64,000 nucleotides of DNA. Origin: Pedobacter jejuensis. Its GTDB lineage: Bacteria > Bacteroidota > Bacteroidia > Sphingobacteriales > Sphingobacteriaceae. The position numbers and the translations under genes were made by a program. The stretch spans positions 1 through 64,000 of the forward strand of contig NZ_RBEE01000005.1 of NCBI RefSeq assembly GCF_003725795.1, given 5' to 3'. The notes beneath the pieces are model-generated. The model was not told the DNA's origin, did not search any database, and saw nothing but the letters and a program-made list of their open reading frames with translations. Of the stretch, positions 43,032 to 52,358 are shown in pieces; the first letter of the stretch is position 1, and every line of letters starts with the position of its first letter.

Positions 43032-43994
43032 TTATTTAAACAAACTATTCACAAATTCTTTCTTATCAAAAAGCTGTAAATCGCCTATTTTTTCGCCAAC
43101 GCCAATGTACTTTACAGGAATTTTAAACTGATCTGAAATACCTATAACCACCCCACCTTTAGCTGTGCCATCCAATTTTGTAATGGCTAAAGCGTTTACA
43201 TCAGTTGCCTCTGTAAATTGTTTACACTGCTCAAATGCATTTTGACCTGTTGATGCATCCAAAACCAATAAAATTTCGTGTGGTGCATTTGGAACTACCT
43301 TTTGCATTACCTGTTTAATTTTACCAAGTTCGTTCATCAAACCAACTTTATTGTGTAAACGACCAGCAGTATCAATAATTACCACGTCCTCGCCGTTGGC
43401 CACCGCAGATTGTAAGGTATCAAATGCCACTGAAGCTGGGTCAGAACCCATCGGTTGAGCAACAACGCGAACGCCTACACGTTCACCCCAAAGTTTTAAC
43501 TGGTCAACTGCTGCAGCTCTGAATGTATCAGCAGCACCCAAAACAACTTTAAGATTTGCTTCTTTTAATTTATGCGCTAGCTTACCAATGGTTGTAGTTT
43601 TACCAACGCCATTTACGCCAACAACCATAATTACGTAAGGCTTATGTTCGCCATATTCAAATTGACGAAAATCGTTGCTGTTGTTTTCTGATAAAAGCAG
43701 TTGAATTTCATCACGAAGAAGAAAATTTAGTTCGGATGTATTTAAGTATTTATCTTTTGATACCCGTTCTTCAATACGTTTGATAATTTTTAATGTTGTA
43801 CTTACGCCAACATCAGATGTTACGAGTACTTCCTCTAAATTATCCAGTACTTCATCATCAACAGAAGATTTTCCTGCAACTGCTTTTGTTATTTTGTTAA
43901 AGAAACCATCTTTGGTTTTTTCCAAACCTTTATCTAAAGCTTCCTGAGCTTCAGGTGCATTTTCTTTTTTTTTGAAAAAATCGAATAAGCCCAT
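43032..43994 (-). CDS. ftsY: Signal recognition particle receptor FtsY
   Basis: 320 residues, the short form typical of Bacteroidota without a long acidic A domain. The NG GTPase is complete: P-loop GVNGVGKTTTIGKLA (about 128-142), DTFRAAA, DTAGR and TKLDGTAKGG. FtsY docks SRP-ribosome complexes at the membrane for co-translational insertion. The gene lies downstream of the DUF4295 and ribosomal protein genes on the same strand; ATG at 43994 begins MGLFDFFKKK, a normal FtsY opening. A terminator-like hairpin lies at 44095-44131. Confidence 0.95.
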   Translation of the reverse strand: MGLFDFFKKKENAPEAQEALDKGLEKTKDGFFNKITKAVAGKSSVDDEVLDNLEEVLVTSDVGVSTTLKIIKRIEERVSKDKYLNTSELNFLLRDEIQLLLSENNSNDFRQFEYGEHKPYVIMVVGVNGVGKTTTIGKLAHKLKEANLKVVLGAADTFRAAAVDQLKLWGERVGVRVVAQPMGSDPASVAFDTLQSAVANGEDVVIIDTAGRLHNKVGLMNELGKIKQVMQKVVPNAPHEILLVLDASTGQNAFEQCKQFTEATDVNALAITKLDGTAKGGVVIGISDQFKIPVKYIGVGEKIGDLQLFDKKEFVNSLFK

Positions 43995-44094
43995 TAGTGT
44001 TTATATTTTTCTAAGAATTGGGTAGGTATAGAGCAGGTTTTGTACTATTGACACAAAGGTAACCAAATAATTCTAAGGCATAATTTTATATAAC

Positions 44095-44131
44095 AAAAAA
44101 AGCCCTCCCGATAAATACGGAACGGCCTTTA
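44095..44131 (-). terminator. Probable terminator or attenuator between DUF4295 gene and ftsY
   Basis: AAAGGCCGTTCCG and CGGGAGGGCTTT (minus strand) form an imperfect stem followed by seven T residues. It would reduce transcription from the ribosomal protein genes into ftsY; pairing is imperfect. Confidence 0.5.
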
Positions 44132-44156
44132 ATATTTTTAATTAAAAATATTAACC

Positions 44157-44312
44157 TTATTTAGATGCAATAGCATCTTTTACGTGGTCGTTATGTACGA
44201 TAAGTTCTTTGAATGAGTAAGCACCAGTTTTTGGAGATTTTACCATTGTAATTACTTTCGAATATTCTTTACCTGTACCTGTTTTAAGGGTTGCAACTAC
44301 TTTCTTTGCCAT
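44157..44312 (-). CDS. DUF4295 family small protein
   Basis: 51 residues from the ATG at 44312 to TAA at 44157-44159: it begins MAKKVVATLKTGTGKEYSKV and ends in DAIASK. This small basic protein is encoded after rpmG across Bacteroidota and is listed as DUF4295. Its position and composition suggest a ribosome-associated factor, but this is inference. Too short for usual length thresholds. Confidence 0.88.
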   Translation of the reverse strand: MAKKVVATLKTGTGKEYSKVITMVKSPKTGAYSFKELIVHNDHVKDAIASK

Positions 44313-44329
44313 GTTTTCTAAAAATTTTT

Positions 44330-44403
44330 ATGATTGAATTAAATGGATGTTAGAATGAGTGAGTGTGAAATTCAATCATTCAATCAATCTATCATTCAAT
44401 TAT
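44330..44403. repeat. Self-complementary low-complexity spacer (GAATGA words)
   Basis: TGATTGAATTAAATGGATGT and GAATGAGTGAG on the left are answered by TTCAATCATTCAATCAATC and ATCATTCAATT on the right. It fills the gap between rpmG and DUF4295 and reaches into the rpmG stop region. Confidence 0.55.
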
Positions 44404-44582
44404 TTTATCTCTTTGTGTACGGTTACTTTTCTCAATACCGGATTGAATTTTTTCAATTCTAATCTTTCTGTAGTGTTTTTACGGTTTTTGGTAGAAATAT
44501 ATCTAGACATACCCGGCATGCCACTTTCTTTATGTTCAGTACATTCTAAAATAACCTGAACTCTGTTACCTTTTTTTGCCAT
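44400..44582 (-). CDS. rpmG: 50S ribosomal protein bL33
   Basis: 60 residues with the L33 pattern: [18 protein letters not shown], then [19 protein letters not shown] and [14 protein letters not shown]. The zinc CxxC pairs of the other L33 paralogue are missing (only one Cys), so this is the zinc-free form. It follows rpmB on the same strand by 44 bp, as in most bacteria. Confidence 0.95.
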   Translation of the reverse strand: MAKKGNRVQVILECTEHKESGMPGMSRYISTKNRKNTTERLELKKFNPVLRKVTVHKEIK

Positions 44583-44626
44583 TTTAATATAAATTGAAAA
44601 CTGTTAATCTCAACAGTTAATGTTTT

Positions 44627-44860
44627 TTACAAAAATCCTTTTTTTACAAAACGATTAATCGCTTCGCTAATACCAACTTTATTGATGGTTTTTATCGCTG
44701 AAGTAGAAACTTTCAACGTAATCCAACGGTTTTCTTCAGGAATATAAAATTTCTGAAGTTGTAGGTTTGGGTAAAATTTGCGTTTGGTTTTAACGTTTGA
44801 GTGAGAAACGTTGTTACCTACCATTGCTTTTTTTCCAGTTAAATCACAAACTCTTGACAT
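44627..44860 (-). CDS. rpmB: 50S ribosomal protein bL28
   Basis: 77 residues: [20 protein letters not shown], then [20 protein letters not shown] and [19 protein letters not shown], all typical of L28. First gene of the run rpmB-rpmG-DUF4295-ftsY-rimO. The ATG at 44860 is unambiguous. Confidence 0.95.
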   Translation of the reverse strand: MSRVCDLTGKKAMVGNNVSHSNVKTKRKFYPNLQLQKFYIPEENRWITLKVSTSAIKTINKVGISEAINRFVKKGFL

Positions 44861-44954
44861 GACTTGTAAATATAGTTGTTAATATCGTCCGCTTAATTTT
44901 TTTAAGAGTGTGCAAATATCTGAATAATAATTGTAAACGGCAATAGTGGAAGGT

Positions 44955-45443
44955 TTATTTTTTTAAATTTAAATCAATGGTCCATTTACCGGGCTGTAAA
45001 AGTTCAAACTCAACGGTTTCATTCAAAATTTTTACTTGCAAATGCAAAGGAAATTCTATCTCAGTTAGGGTATATAAGCTAGCAGTTTTTGAAGCTGTTT
45101 CTGCTCTCATTTCACTATACTTTCCCATCAATATTTTTACGTCGGTAATACGTGGTTGGTTTGTTTCTCCGTATTGTTGTCCGCCTTGAACTGCTGTTTT
45201 TATTGCGTTAGAATTTGTTTGATCTGCTGTATAGCCTATCTTAAAATATAATATAGGCTCAGTCGATTTTTTATTCTTACTAAAAAAAATATCACCAATA
45301 TTGGCTGTTTTATTAAAGAGAATGAACTGATCCGTTTTTTTTAGTGTGTCAATTTTAGTAAAAGATTGTTTTTCCGAAGAAAAAGAATTCAAAGAGATTC
45401 CTAGAAAAAAAACCAGTATTAGGAAGTTTATTTTTTTTATCAT
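44955..45443 (-). CDS. Exported hypothetical protein
   Basis: 162 residues from the ATG at 45443 (a TTG two codons earlier is possible). A signal peptide, KKINFLILVFFLGISLNSFS, is followed by an unfamiliar mature protein whose middle (ILYFKIGYTADQTNSN) and C-terminal half (LTEIEFPLHLQVKILNETVE, then FELLQPGKWTIDLNLKK) look like beta-strands. It has no recognised domain. It is a separate gene upstream of rpmB on the minus strand and divergent from acs. Confidence 0.65.
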   Translation of the reverse strand: MIKKINFLILVFFLGISLNSFSSEKQSFTKIDTLKKTDQFILFNKTANIGDIFFSKNKKSTEPILYFKIGYTADQTNSNAIKTAVQGGQQYGETNQPRITDVKILMGKYSEMRAETASKTASLYTLTEIEFPLHLQVKILNETVEFELLQPGKWTIDLNLKK

Positions 45444-45571
45444 TCTCAAAAATAGTTTTTTATATTATGTTCTTAAAATGTTTCTCTATTGTTTTTTATA
45501 TAATATGAATATTTAATTCCATCAATATTTATTTAAATTAGCCGATACTAAATAATAAAATCATCGAGCAA

Positions 45572-47467
45572 ATGCAAATCACATCTTTTAAGCAGTACGA
45601 AGAAGATTATAAAAAAAGCGTAGAAAACCCTGAACAGTTTTGGGGCGAAGTTGCACAAAATTTTCAATGGCGTAAACCTTGGTATAAAGTACTTTCTTGG
45701 GATTTTAAAGAACCTAACATTAAATGGTTTGAAGGAGCAAAACTAAATATAACAGAGAACTGTTTAGACAGGCATTTAGCTACCGACGGAGATAAACCTG
45801 CAATCATTTGGGAACCAAATAATCCTGAAGAAGAAAGCGTTACCCTAACTTATAAAATGCTTCATGAAAGCGTTTGCCGCTTTGCAAATGTTTTAAAACG
45901 CAATGGTGCAAAAAAGGGAGATCGCATTTGTATCTATATGCCAATGGTACCTGAACTGGCTATCGCTGTATTGGCATGTGCAAGAATTGGTGCCGTTCAC
46001 TCGGTTATTTTTGGTGGCTTTTCAGCAAAATCAATTGCCGATAGAATTAACGATTCACAATGTAAATTGGTAATTACTGCTGATGGCGCTTATCGCGGAA
46101 ACAAGCAAATACCTTTGAAAGATGTAATTGATGATGCATTAATAGGTTGCCCAACGGTTGAGAAATGTATCGTTTTAACTCATGTTCGTACACCTGTTTC
46201 TATGCTTAAAGGTAGAGATGTTTGGTGGGAAGATGAAGTAAAGCATGTTAACCATATCTGCGAAGCCGAAGAAATGGATGCGGAAGATATGCTATTTATC
46301 CTTTATACATCAGGTTCTACCGGAAAACCAAAAGGAGTTGTGCACACTTGTGGCGGTTATATGGTGTATGCAGGTTATACTTTTACCAACGTATTCAATT
46401 ACAAGCCAGGCGAGGTATATTTTTGTACAGCTGATATTGGCTGGATTACAGGCCATTCATACATCGTTTACGGTCCACTCTCGCAAGGAGCAACTTCAGT
46501 TTTATTTGAAGGAATTCCAACTTATCCAAATCCATCACGTTTCTGGGATATTATAGAAAAACACAAAGTAAATACATTATACACTGCTCCGACGGCAATC
46601 CGTTCGCTGATGAGTTTTGGTGAAGAACCATTAAATGGAAAAGATTTAAGCTCTATTCGTGTTTTAGGCTCGGTAGGAGAGCCAATTAACGAAGAAGCAT
46701 GGCATTGGTTTGATGAAAAAATTGGTCATGGTAAAGCGCCCATAGTTGATACCTGGTGGCAAACTGAAACCGGGGGAATAATGATTTCTCCAATTGCGAC
46801 TGTTACCCCAACAAAACCAAGCTTTGCAACCTTACCACTTCCTGGTATTCAACCGATTTTAGTTGATGAAAATGGGAACGAAATTGAAGGAAATAGCGTA
46901 AGTGGAAATTTATGTTTAAAATTCCCTTGGCCTGGTATGTTGCGCACCACCTATGGCGACCATGAGCGATGCAGGCAAACCTATTTTGCAACATACGAAA
47001 ACTTATATTTTACAGGCGACGGCTGCCTGCGTGATGAAGATGGCTACTACAGAATTACAGGTAGGGTAGATGATGTGTTAAACGTTTCGGGGCATAGAAT
47101 TGGCACTGCCGAAGTTGAAAACGCAATAAATATGCATGCCGGTGTTATAGAAAGTGCTGTTGTAGGTTACCCGCACGACGTAAAAGGACAAGGGATTTAT
47201 GCCTTTGTTATCAACCCGGAGATGCATGGTGAAGCTGAATTAACCAAGAAAGATATTTTACAAACCGTTACCAGGGTAATTGGTGCAATTGCCAAGCCTG
47301 ATAAAATTTTATTCGTTTCTGGTTTGCCAAAAACGCGGTCAGGAAAAATTATGAGGCGTATTTTAAGGAAAATTGCCGAAGGTGAAACGGCTAATTTAGG
47401 AGATACATCAACCTTGTTAGATCCTGCAGTTGTTGATGAAATCATCGAGGCAGTAAAAAAGCAATAA
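45572..47467 (+). CDS. acs: Acetate-CoA ligase (acetyl-CoA synthetase)
   Basis: 631 residues, near the usual ~650. It makes acetyl-CoA from acetate, ATP and CoA through an acetyl-adenylate. Motifs: the P-loop-like YTSGSTGKPKGVVHT (about 249-263), DTWWQTETGG (around 395-404) and YFTGDGCLRDEDGYYRITGR with VDDVLNVSGHRIGTAE, plus the C-terminal KTRSGKIMRR, whose lysine is the site of inhibitory acetylation in this family. ATG at 45572. Monocistronic by layout, with a strong convergent terminator at its end. Confidence 0.95.
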   Translation: MQITSFKQYEEDYKKSVENPEQFWGEVAQNFQWRKPWYKVLSWDFKEPNIKWFEGAKLNITENCLDRHLATDGDKPAIIWEPNNPEEESVTLTYKMLHESVCRFANVLKRNGAKKGDRICIYMPMVPELAIAVLACARIGAVHSVIFGGFSAKSIADRINDSQCKLVITADGAYRGNKQIPLKDVIDDALIGCPTVEKCIVLTHVRTPVSMLKGRDVWWEDEVKHVNHICEAEEMDAEDMLFILYTSGSTGKPKGVVHTCGGYMVYAGYTFTNVFNYKPGEVYFCTADIGWITGHSYIVYGPLSQGATSVLFEGIPTYPNPSRFWDIIEKHKVNTLYTAPTAIRSLMSFGEEPLNGKDLSSIRVLGSVGEPINEEAWHWFDEKIGHGKAPIVDTWWQTETGGIMISPIATVTPTKPSFATLPLPGIQPILVDENGNEIEGNSVSGNLCLKFPWPGMLRTTYGDHERCRQTYFATYENLYFTGDGCLRDEDGYYRITGRVDDVLNVSGHRIGTAEVENAINMHAGVIESAVVGYPHDVKGQGIYAFVINPEMHGEAELTKKDILQTVTRVIGAIAKPDKILFVSGLPKTRSGKIMRRILRKIAEGETANLGDTSTLLDPAVVDEIIEAVKKQ

Positions 47468-47487
47468 TCTTTAAATCCGATTAAACA

Positions 47488-47522
47488 AAAAATGCCTTCC
47501 AAAATCTGGAAGGCATTTTTTA
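47488..47522. terminator. Bidirectional terminator between acs and susD-like gene
   Basis: ATGCCTTCCA and TGGAAGGCAT pair exactly around AAAATC-type loop, flanked by A and T tracts. Confidence 0.9.
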
Positions 47523-47536
47523 TTCCTAATTAAATT

Positions 47537-48907
47537 TTAGTAACCTGCGTTTTGTACTAAGCCTTTATTTGCACTTAGTTCACGATCTGGGATTGGAAAC
47601 ACCAATTTTGGATCATTGTATGCAAAACTTCCAATCGAACGTTTAGTTCTTTTATAATCATGAAGTCTAAATCCTTCATAATCCAATTCTTTTTCTCGCT
47701 CATTTAAAATAATTGCCAAAGTTGGTACAACATTACCTAAACCTGCTCGGGTTCTTAATGTGTTAATATCACTTGCCGGTGTTGCTCCAATAGTTGTGCC
47801 TAATCTAAAATTACATTCGGCTCTAATCAAATACTGTTCAGTAATACGAGCAACAGGAATGTTTCCAAAATAGTCATACCATTTCTTAGTGAATTTTCCT
47901 GCTTTTGCGCCATCACCGTCATATATTAATTCTGTTTGTCTTTTGTCTCCGTTCTCAAAAGAATTATAAAAATTAATGTTTACACTTGCGTCACCCCTAC
48001 CAACATCTCCGCCAGTAGCATTTTGGTAGCTAGCGTAAAATGTTGCTAAACCATCGTTAGATGTACCTGCATTACTTTGCTCATTTTGTGCAATTTCAAA
48101 AATTCCCTCTGAAGATTTTTTTGTTCTAAATGGTGCTTCAAGAGAAGAAGTAATCAAGCTATATGGGCTATTAGTTATGATATCATTGGCCATATCTCTA
48201 GCTAATGCATATTTACCTTCTTGCAAATATACTCTTGCCAAAAATGCCATAGAAGCATATTTGTCATCTACGGATGCCAATTTTGTTATTGATGCTTTCA
48301 AGTCATTTTCAACTGCTGTGTAAACTTCAGACACAGTATTCCTAGGCGTTGAATATACAATATCATCAGTAGTTTGGACTGCCTTTGTTATAATGGGAAC
48401 ACCCAAATTATTATTTGTACCAGTAGCATCGAAAGGAAGAGCATAAAGTCTAACTAATTCAAAATGCATTATTCCTCGAATAAATAAAGCTTTTCCTTCA
48501 ATTGTACTTCTAGCAGTAGGGTCCGTTACTACATTTAGTGCCGAAATAACCGTATTAGCAACATTGATTGCCTTGTATGCAGATGTCCATGTTCTAAGCA
48601 CATCGGCATTTGTAGATATTATAGATTTATTAGATATATCTCGATAAGTACTGAACGTACCTGTCCAGTTTAAGTAACTATTGCTAGCGTATATATCGGG
48701 CAAAAAAATCAAATTGGTTCCGTATAAATCACCACTAGCTAAAACGGTAAAAGCACCGGTTAGCGCATTTTGAACATCAGATGGACTTGATAGCGCTACA
48801 TCAGATGAGATAGATTGTTTTGGCTCAATTTCTAATTGTTTTTTACAAGAAGATATGCTTAGTATGATTAGGCCTCCAGCAATTATATTTTTTAAGTAAT
48901 TTTTCAT
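47537..48907 (-). CDS. RagB/SusD-family nutrient-uptake lipoprotein
   Basis: 456 residues from the ATG at 48907 (a TTG seven codons earlier is rejected). The lipobox is ISSC, C21. The body matches the SusD TPR-like fold, and the C terminus has the usual region IPVARITEQYLIRAECNFRL and ILNEREKELDYEGFRLHDYK. SusD proteins sit on the outer membrane over a SusC channel and capture glycans or other ligands. It directly follows the SusC gene (21-bp spacing), so the pair forms one uptake unit; the ligand is not known from sequence. Confidence 0.93.
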   Translation of the reverse strand: MKNYLKNIIAGGLIILSISSCKKQLEIEPKQSISSDVALSSPSDVQNALTGAFTVLASGDLYGTNLIFLPDIYASNSYLNWTGTFSTYRDISNKSIISTNADVLRTWTSAYKAINVANTVISALNVVTDPTARSTIEGKALFIRGIMHFELVRLYALPFDATGTNNNLGVPIITKAVQTTDDIVYSTPRNTVSEVYTAVENDLKASITKLASVDDKYASMAFLARVYLQEGKYALARDMANDIITNSPYSLITSSLEAPFRTKKSSEGIFEIAQNEQSNAGTSNDGLATFYASYQNATGGDVGRGDASVNINFYNSFENGDKRQTELIYDGDGAKAGKFTKKWYDYFGNIPVARITEQYLIRAECNFRLGTTIGATPASDINTLRTRAGLGNVVPTLAIILNEREKELDYEGFRLHDYKRTKRSIGSFAYNDPKLVFPIPDRELSANKGLVQNAGY

Positions 48908-48928
48908 AATTCTAGTATTTAATAACAA

Positions 48929-51922
48929 TTAAAATCCAACATTAACACCAAAAATGATTGTTCTTGCTTGAGGAGGTGTGTAAAAGTCGTGACCCAACTG
49001 AACGCTTCCTGCGAATGTAGTATTTACCTCAGGATCGTAGCCATTATAGCCTGTTATTGTGAATAAATTCTGAGCAGATGCATAAACGCGTAAATTCTGC
49101 AACTTGTATTTTGTGATAAATGATTTAGGTACGTTGTAGCCAAAGATTACATTTTTTACTCTCAAATAAGAACCATCCTGAATATATCTTGAGGAAGGTC
49201 GCGTTCCATTTGAAGCACCAAATCTAGGCTGAGGTATAGAAGTAATTCTGTTAGAGGTTGTCCAATAGTTCATTTGATCGATCGTTTGATTGTCGAAATA
49301 ATCTCCATTTGCAGATTGGAAACCACCAGCTGCATTGTAGATATCATTTCCGGAAACGAACTGTGTTTGAATGTCTAAATCGAAATTTTTATAAGAGAAC
49401 CTATTGCCAAAACCACCATAAAAATTAGGGTTAGGATCGCCAATTTTTTGATCTTTTGCACTGCTATATACATTCGTTGTTACAGTATGACTTTCATCCA
49501 GGTAATATAATGCATCACCATTATTTGCATCCACGCCAGCATAAGCCTTTCCATAAAAGTAACCATAAGGCTCACCTTCCGCAATTCTCCCGATATATCT
49601 TCCACCCGGATAAATTGGCTGACCGGCTAAACGTAGAATTTTATTTCTATTAAACGAAATATTAAAAGATGTACTCCATTTAAACTCACCTACAAAGTTT
49701 TTAGTATTTAATGAAAGTTCTAAGCCTTTGTTTTCTAAATCTCCGATGTTCTGTACAATAGAGCTAAAACCATTTGTTGCTGGAATGGGAACACTTAATA
49801 ATAAATCTCTGGTTTTCTTTTTATATACCTCTACAGTTCCATTGATACGATCTGCCAATATTCCAAAATCTAAGCCAATATTAAAATTAGATGTGTTTTC
49901 CCAAGTTAAATTTGGATCTCCTAATTGATTTGGTAGAGTGCCCGCGGTTCCTGCATAATTCACGCCGCCATATAGGGTTCTTGAGGCAAAGTTTCCAATC
50001 TCCGCATTACCTGTTAAACCATAACTTGCTCTTAGTTTCAAATTACTCAACCATGTGCTTGATTTTAAGAAATCCTCTTCAGATGCAATCCAACCAATTG
50101 AAGCGGCTGGAAATGTTCCATATCTTTCGTTTGAACCAAATCTTGATGAACCATCTGTTCTAATTGAAGCACTTAATAAGTACTTATCTGCATATTTATA
50201 ATTTACCCTGGCAAGATAAGATACGAATGAATATCGTGATTCAAAGGAACTACCTGCAGATATTGTAGCAGCACTAGCAATTTTTGTGAATTTATCTGAT
50301 GGAAAACCCGTACCCGTCACTGTTCCATATCTTAATTCTGCTTCTTGAAAAGTAAAACCACCCAATACATTTAAGCTATGCTTTTCATTGAAAACCTTAG
50401 TATAGGTTAAGGTATTATTGGTGTTAAAATTAATGGATTTAGCATTGTAATCTGAACCATAACCTGAAGTTCCCCCACCATCTTGAGTTTTTGAACCTAA
50501 GTAAAGTTCTTCTTCAAGACTATTAAAATCAAAACCGTACTCACTTCTGAAAACTAAGTTCGGCGTTATCTTTAGGCTTGCGAAAGCAGTTGCGAAGGTT
50601 CTATAAGTAGTAGAAAGATTACTTCCATTTGCTAAATCTATCAGACCGTTATAATAAACAGTATTACTATTTAATTCTCCTGAAGCGTCATAAATTGATT
50701 GTATTGGAGGTAACGCATTCAATTGAAGTGGGTTAGAGAAAGCGTTGTCGTTGGAGACGCGATAATTATCTACCTTTGAAATGTTGATGTTTCCGCCTAC
50801 AGTTAGAAGATTTGAAACCGTGTGATCTAAACTTAATCTGCCTCCTGTTCTGACATAGCGGTTACCAATTATAATGCCTTTATTGTCATTATAATTTCCT
50901 GATAGCATAAATTTAGTCTTTGCATCACCACCGTTGATATTGAGGTTATATTGTTGAGTATGACCTCTTCTAAAAGCAGCATTTGCCCAGTCGGCATCTA
51001 CATTTCCATCCCAATCTGTGGTTCCTGTATAATCTTCCCAAAGTTCTGAAGAGTTACTATAACTACCACCATCATAATCAGAATTCTTAAATGACTCTTC
51101 CATCAATTGTTTGTATTGAGCCGCATTTAAAAACTGATTTTTCTTAGTCGGATCACTAAAGCCAGCATAGTAACCAAAATCAACATTAGTCTTTCCTTCT
51201 TTACCTTTTTTTGTTGTAATTAATACGACACCATTAGACGCCCTAGCTCCATAAATAGCTGCAGCTGCAGCATCTTTTAGTACTTCCATTGATTCAATAT
51301 CTTCAGGGTTAATTGCAGCCAACGGATTGTCAGGCTCTGTATAGGTTCCTAAAGCATCAGTAATTACAGGCGTACCATCGATAACAAATAAGGGTTGGTT
51401 ATTTGCTGATATGGAAGAAATACCCCTTACACGGATTTGTAATGCTTGTCCGAGTTTTCCACTACTAGAATTAATAAAAACGCCTGGTGCTTTTCCTTGT
51501 AAAGCACTTTCTACAGTAGCTAATGGTCTATCTTTCATATCAGCAGATGTAACTCGTGCTTGAGAGCCAGTTAAATCACGCTTTGATTGCGTTCCATAAG
51601 CTACCACAACAACATCAGTCAGTGTAGTATTTTCTTCAGCTAAACTAACGTTAACCGTAGCGCCTGTAACAGCAACTTCTTTACCAGTATAGCCAATGAA
51701 GCTAACAATTAATGTTTTGGTATTGGCAGGAACCGATAATCGGTACATACCTGCTGCATCTGTTTGTGTGCCGATTGATGGCGAACCTTTTACGGATATA
51801 CTGGCGCCAGGAATTGGCTCAGCATTTGGGGTGGTTACCTTCCCGGTAATCACTTTCTCTTGTGCAAAAGCAAATGAAATTACACAGAAAGATAAAAAGA
51901 AACTTAGTAATAGTTTTTTCAT
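48929..51922 (-). CDS. SusC/RagA-family TonB-linked outer-membrane transporter
   Basis: 997 residues: signal peptide (KKLLLSFFLSFCVISFAFAQ), carboxypeptidase-D-regulatory-like domain (about 22-100, beginning KVITGKVTTPNAEPIPGASI), TonB-box region (TDVVVVAYGTQSKRDLTGS), plug domain (about 125-235), then a 22-strand barrel to an aromatic C terminus (IIFGVNVGF). It imports oligosaccharides or other large ligands using TonB energy together with the SusD partner. No sigma/anti-sigma or hybrid-sensor regulator lies beside it; the LacI regulator at 62.9 kb is far away. Confidence 0.93.
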   Translation of the reverse strand: MKKLLLSFFLSFCVISFAFAQEKVITGKVTTPNAEPIPGASISVKGSPSIGTQTDAAGMYRLSVPANTKTLIVSFIGYTGKEVAVTGATVNVSLAEENTTLTDVVVVAYGTQSKRDLTGSQARVTSADMKDRPLATVESALQGKAPGVFINSSSGKLGQALQIRVRGISSISANNQPLFVIDGTPVITDALGTYTEPDNPLAAINPEDIESMEVLKDAAAAAIYGARASNGVVLITTKKGKEGKTNVDFGYYAGFSDPTKKNQFLNAAQYKQLMEESFKNSDYDGGSYSNSSELWEDYTGTTDWDGNVDADWANAAFRRGHTQQYNLNINGGDAKTKFMLSGNYNDNKGIIIGNRYVRTGGRLSLDHTVSNLLTVGGNINISKVDNYRVSNDNAFSNPLQLNALPPIQSIYDASGELNSNTVYYNGLIDLANGSNLSTTYRTFATAFASLKITPNLVFRSEYGFDFNSLEEELYLGSKTQDGGGTSGYGSDYNAKSINFNTNNTLTYTKVFNEKHSLNVLGGFTFQEAELRYGTVTGTGFPSDKFTKIASAATISAGSSFESRYSFVSYLARVNYKYADKYLLSASIRTDGSSRFGSNERYGTFPAASIGWIASEEDFLKSSTWLSNLKLRASYGLTGNAEIGNFASRTLYGGVNYAGTAGTLPNQLGDPNLTWENTSNFNIGLDFGILADRINGTVEVYKKKTRDLLLSVPIPATNGFSSIVQNIGDLENKGLELSLNTKNFVGEFKWSTSFNISFNRNKILRLAGQPIYPGGRYIGRIAEGEPYGYFYGKAYAGVDANNGDALYYLDESHTVTTNVYSSAKDQKIGDPNPNFYGGFGNRFSYKNFDLDIQTQFVSGNDIYNAAGGFQSANGDYFDNQTIDQMNYWTTSNRITSIPQPRFGASNGTRPSSRYIQDGSYLRVKNVIFGYNVPKSFITKYKLQNLRVYASAQNLFTITGYNGYDPEVNTTFAGSVQLGHDFYTPPQARTIIFGVNVGF

Positions 51923-52100
51923 GGATGTTTACTTTAAATAGGAATGAAACTTAAATGTAACACAAATAATAGCTAAAAAATAATGATGGATATTGTTTTT
52001 TGACGTTCGAAAGAATTTTATGGTATTTGAAACAATGTGTAATTATTATTTGTTGATTAATAACAAAAACAAATAGTAAAAAATATAAAACGATAGCAAC

Positions 52101-52286
52101 ATGGATAAGTTAGAATTAAAAGGCAAATGGAATGAGATAAAAGGCAAGGTAAAACAAGCCTATGCTGAATTAACTGACGATGATTTGAAACATGAGGAAG
52201 GTCAGGACGATGAGTTATTAGGGAAATTGCAACAAAAAACGGGTAAAGGAAGAGATGAATTAGTGAAATGGATTAATTCATTATAA
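52101..52286 (+). CDS. CsbD-family stress protein
   Basis: 61 residues: [19 protein letters not shown], then [20 protein letters not shown] and [20 protein letters not shown]. This is the standard CsbD domain, found in general stress regulons of many bacteria, with unknown molecular role. It lies alone between the divergent SusC gene and the GH130 gene and is followed by its own terminator. Confidence 0.92.
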   Translation: MDKLELKGKWNEIKGKVKQAYAELTDDDLKHEEGQDDELLGKLQQKTGKGRDELVKWINSL

Positions 52287-52306
52287 ATGAATTTATAAAG
52301 TGTAAT

Positions 52307-52341
52307 AAAAACAGGCAATCAAATACGGTTGCCTGTTTTTG
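52307..52341 (+). terminator. Terminator of the CsbD gene
   Basis: AAAACAGGCAA pairs with TTGCCTGTTTT around a ~10-nt loop, followed by T-rich sequence. Confidence 0.85.
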
Positions 52342-52358
52342 TTTAATAATAATTTTTT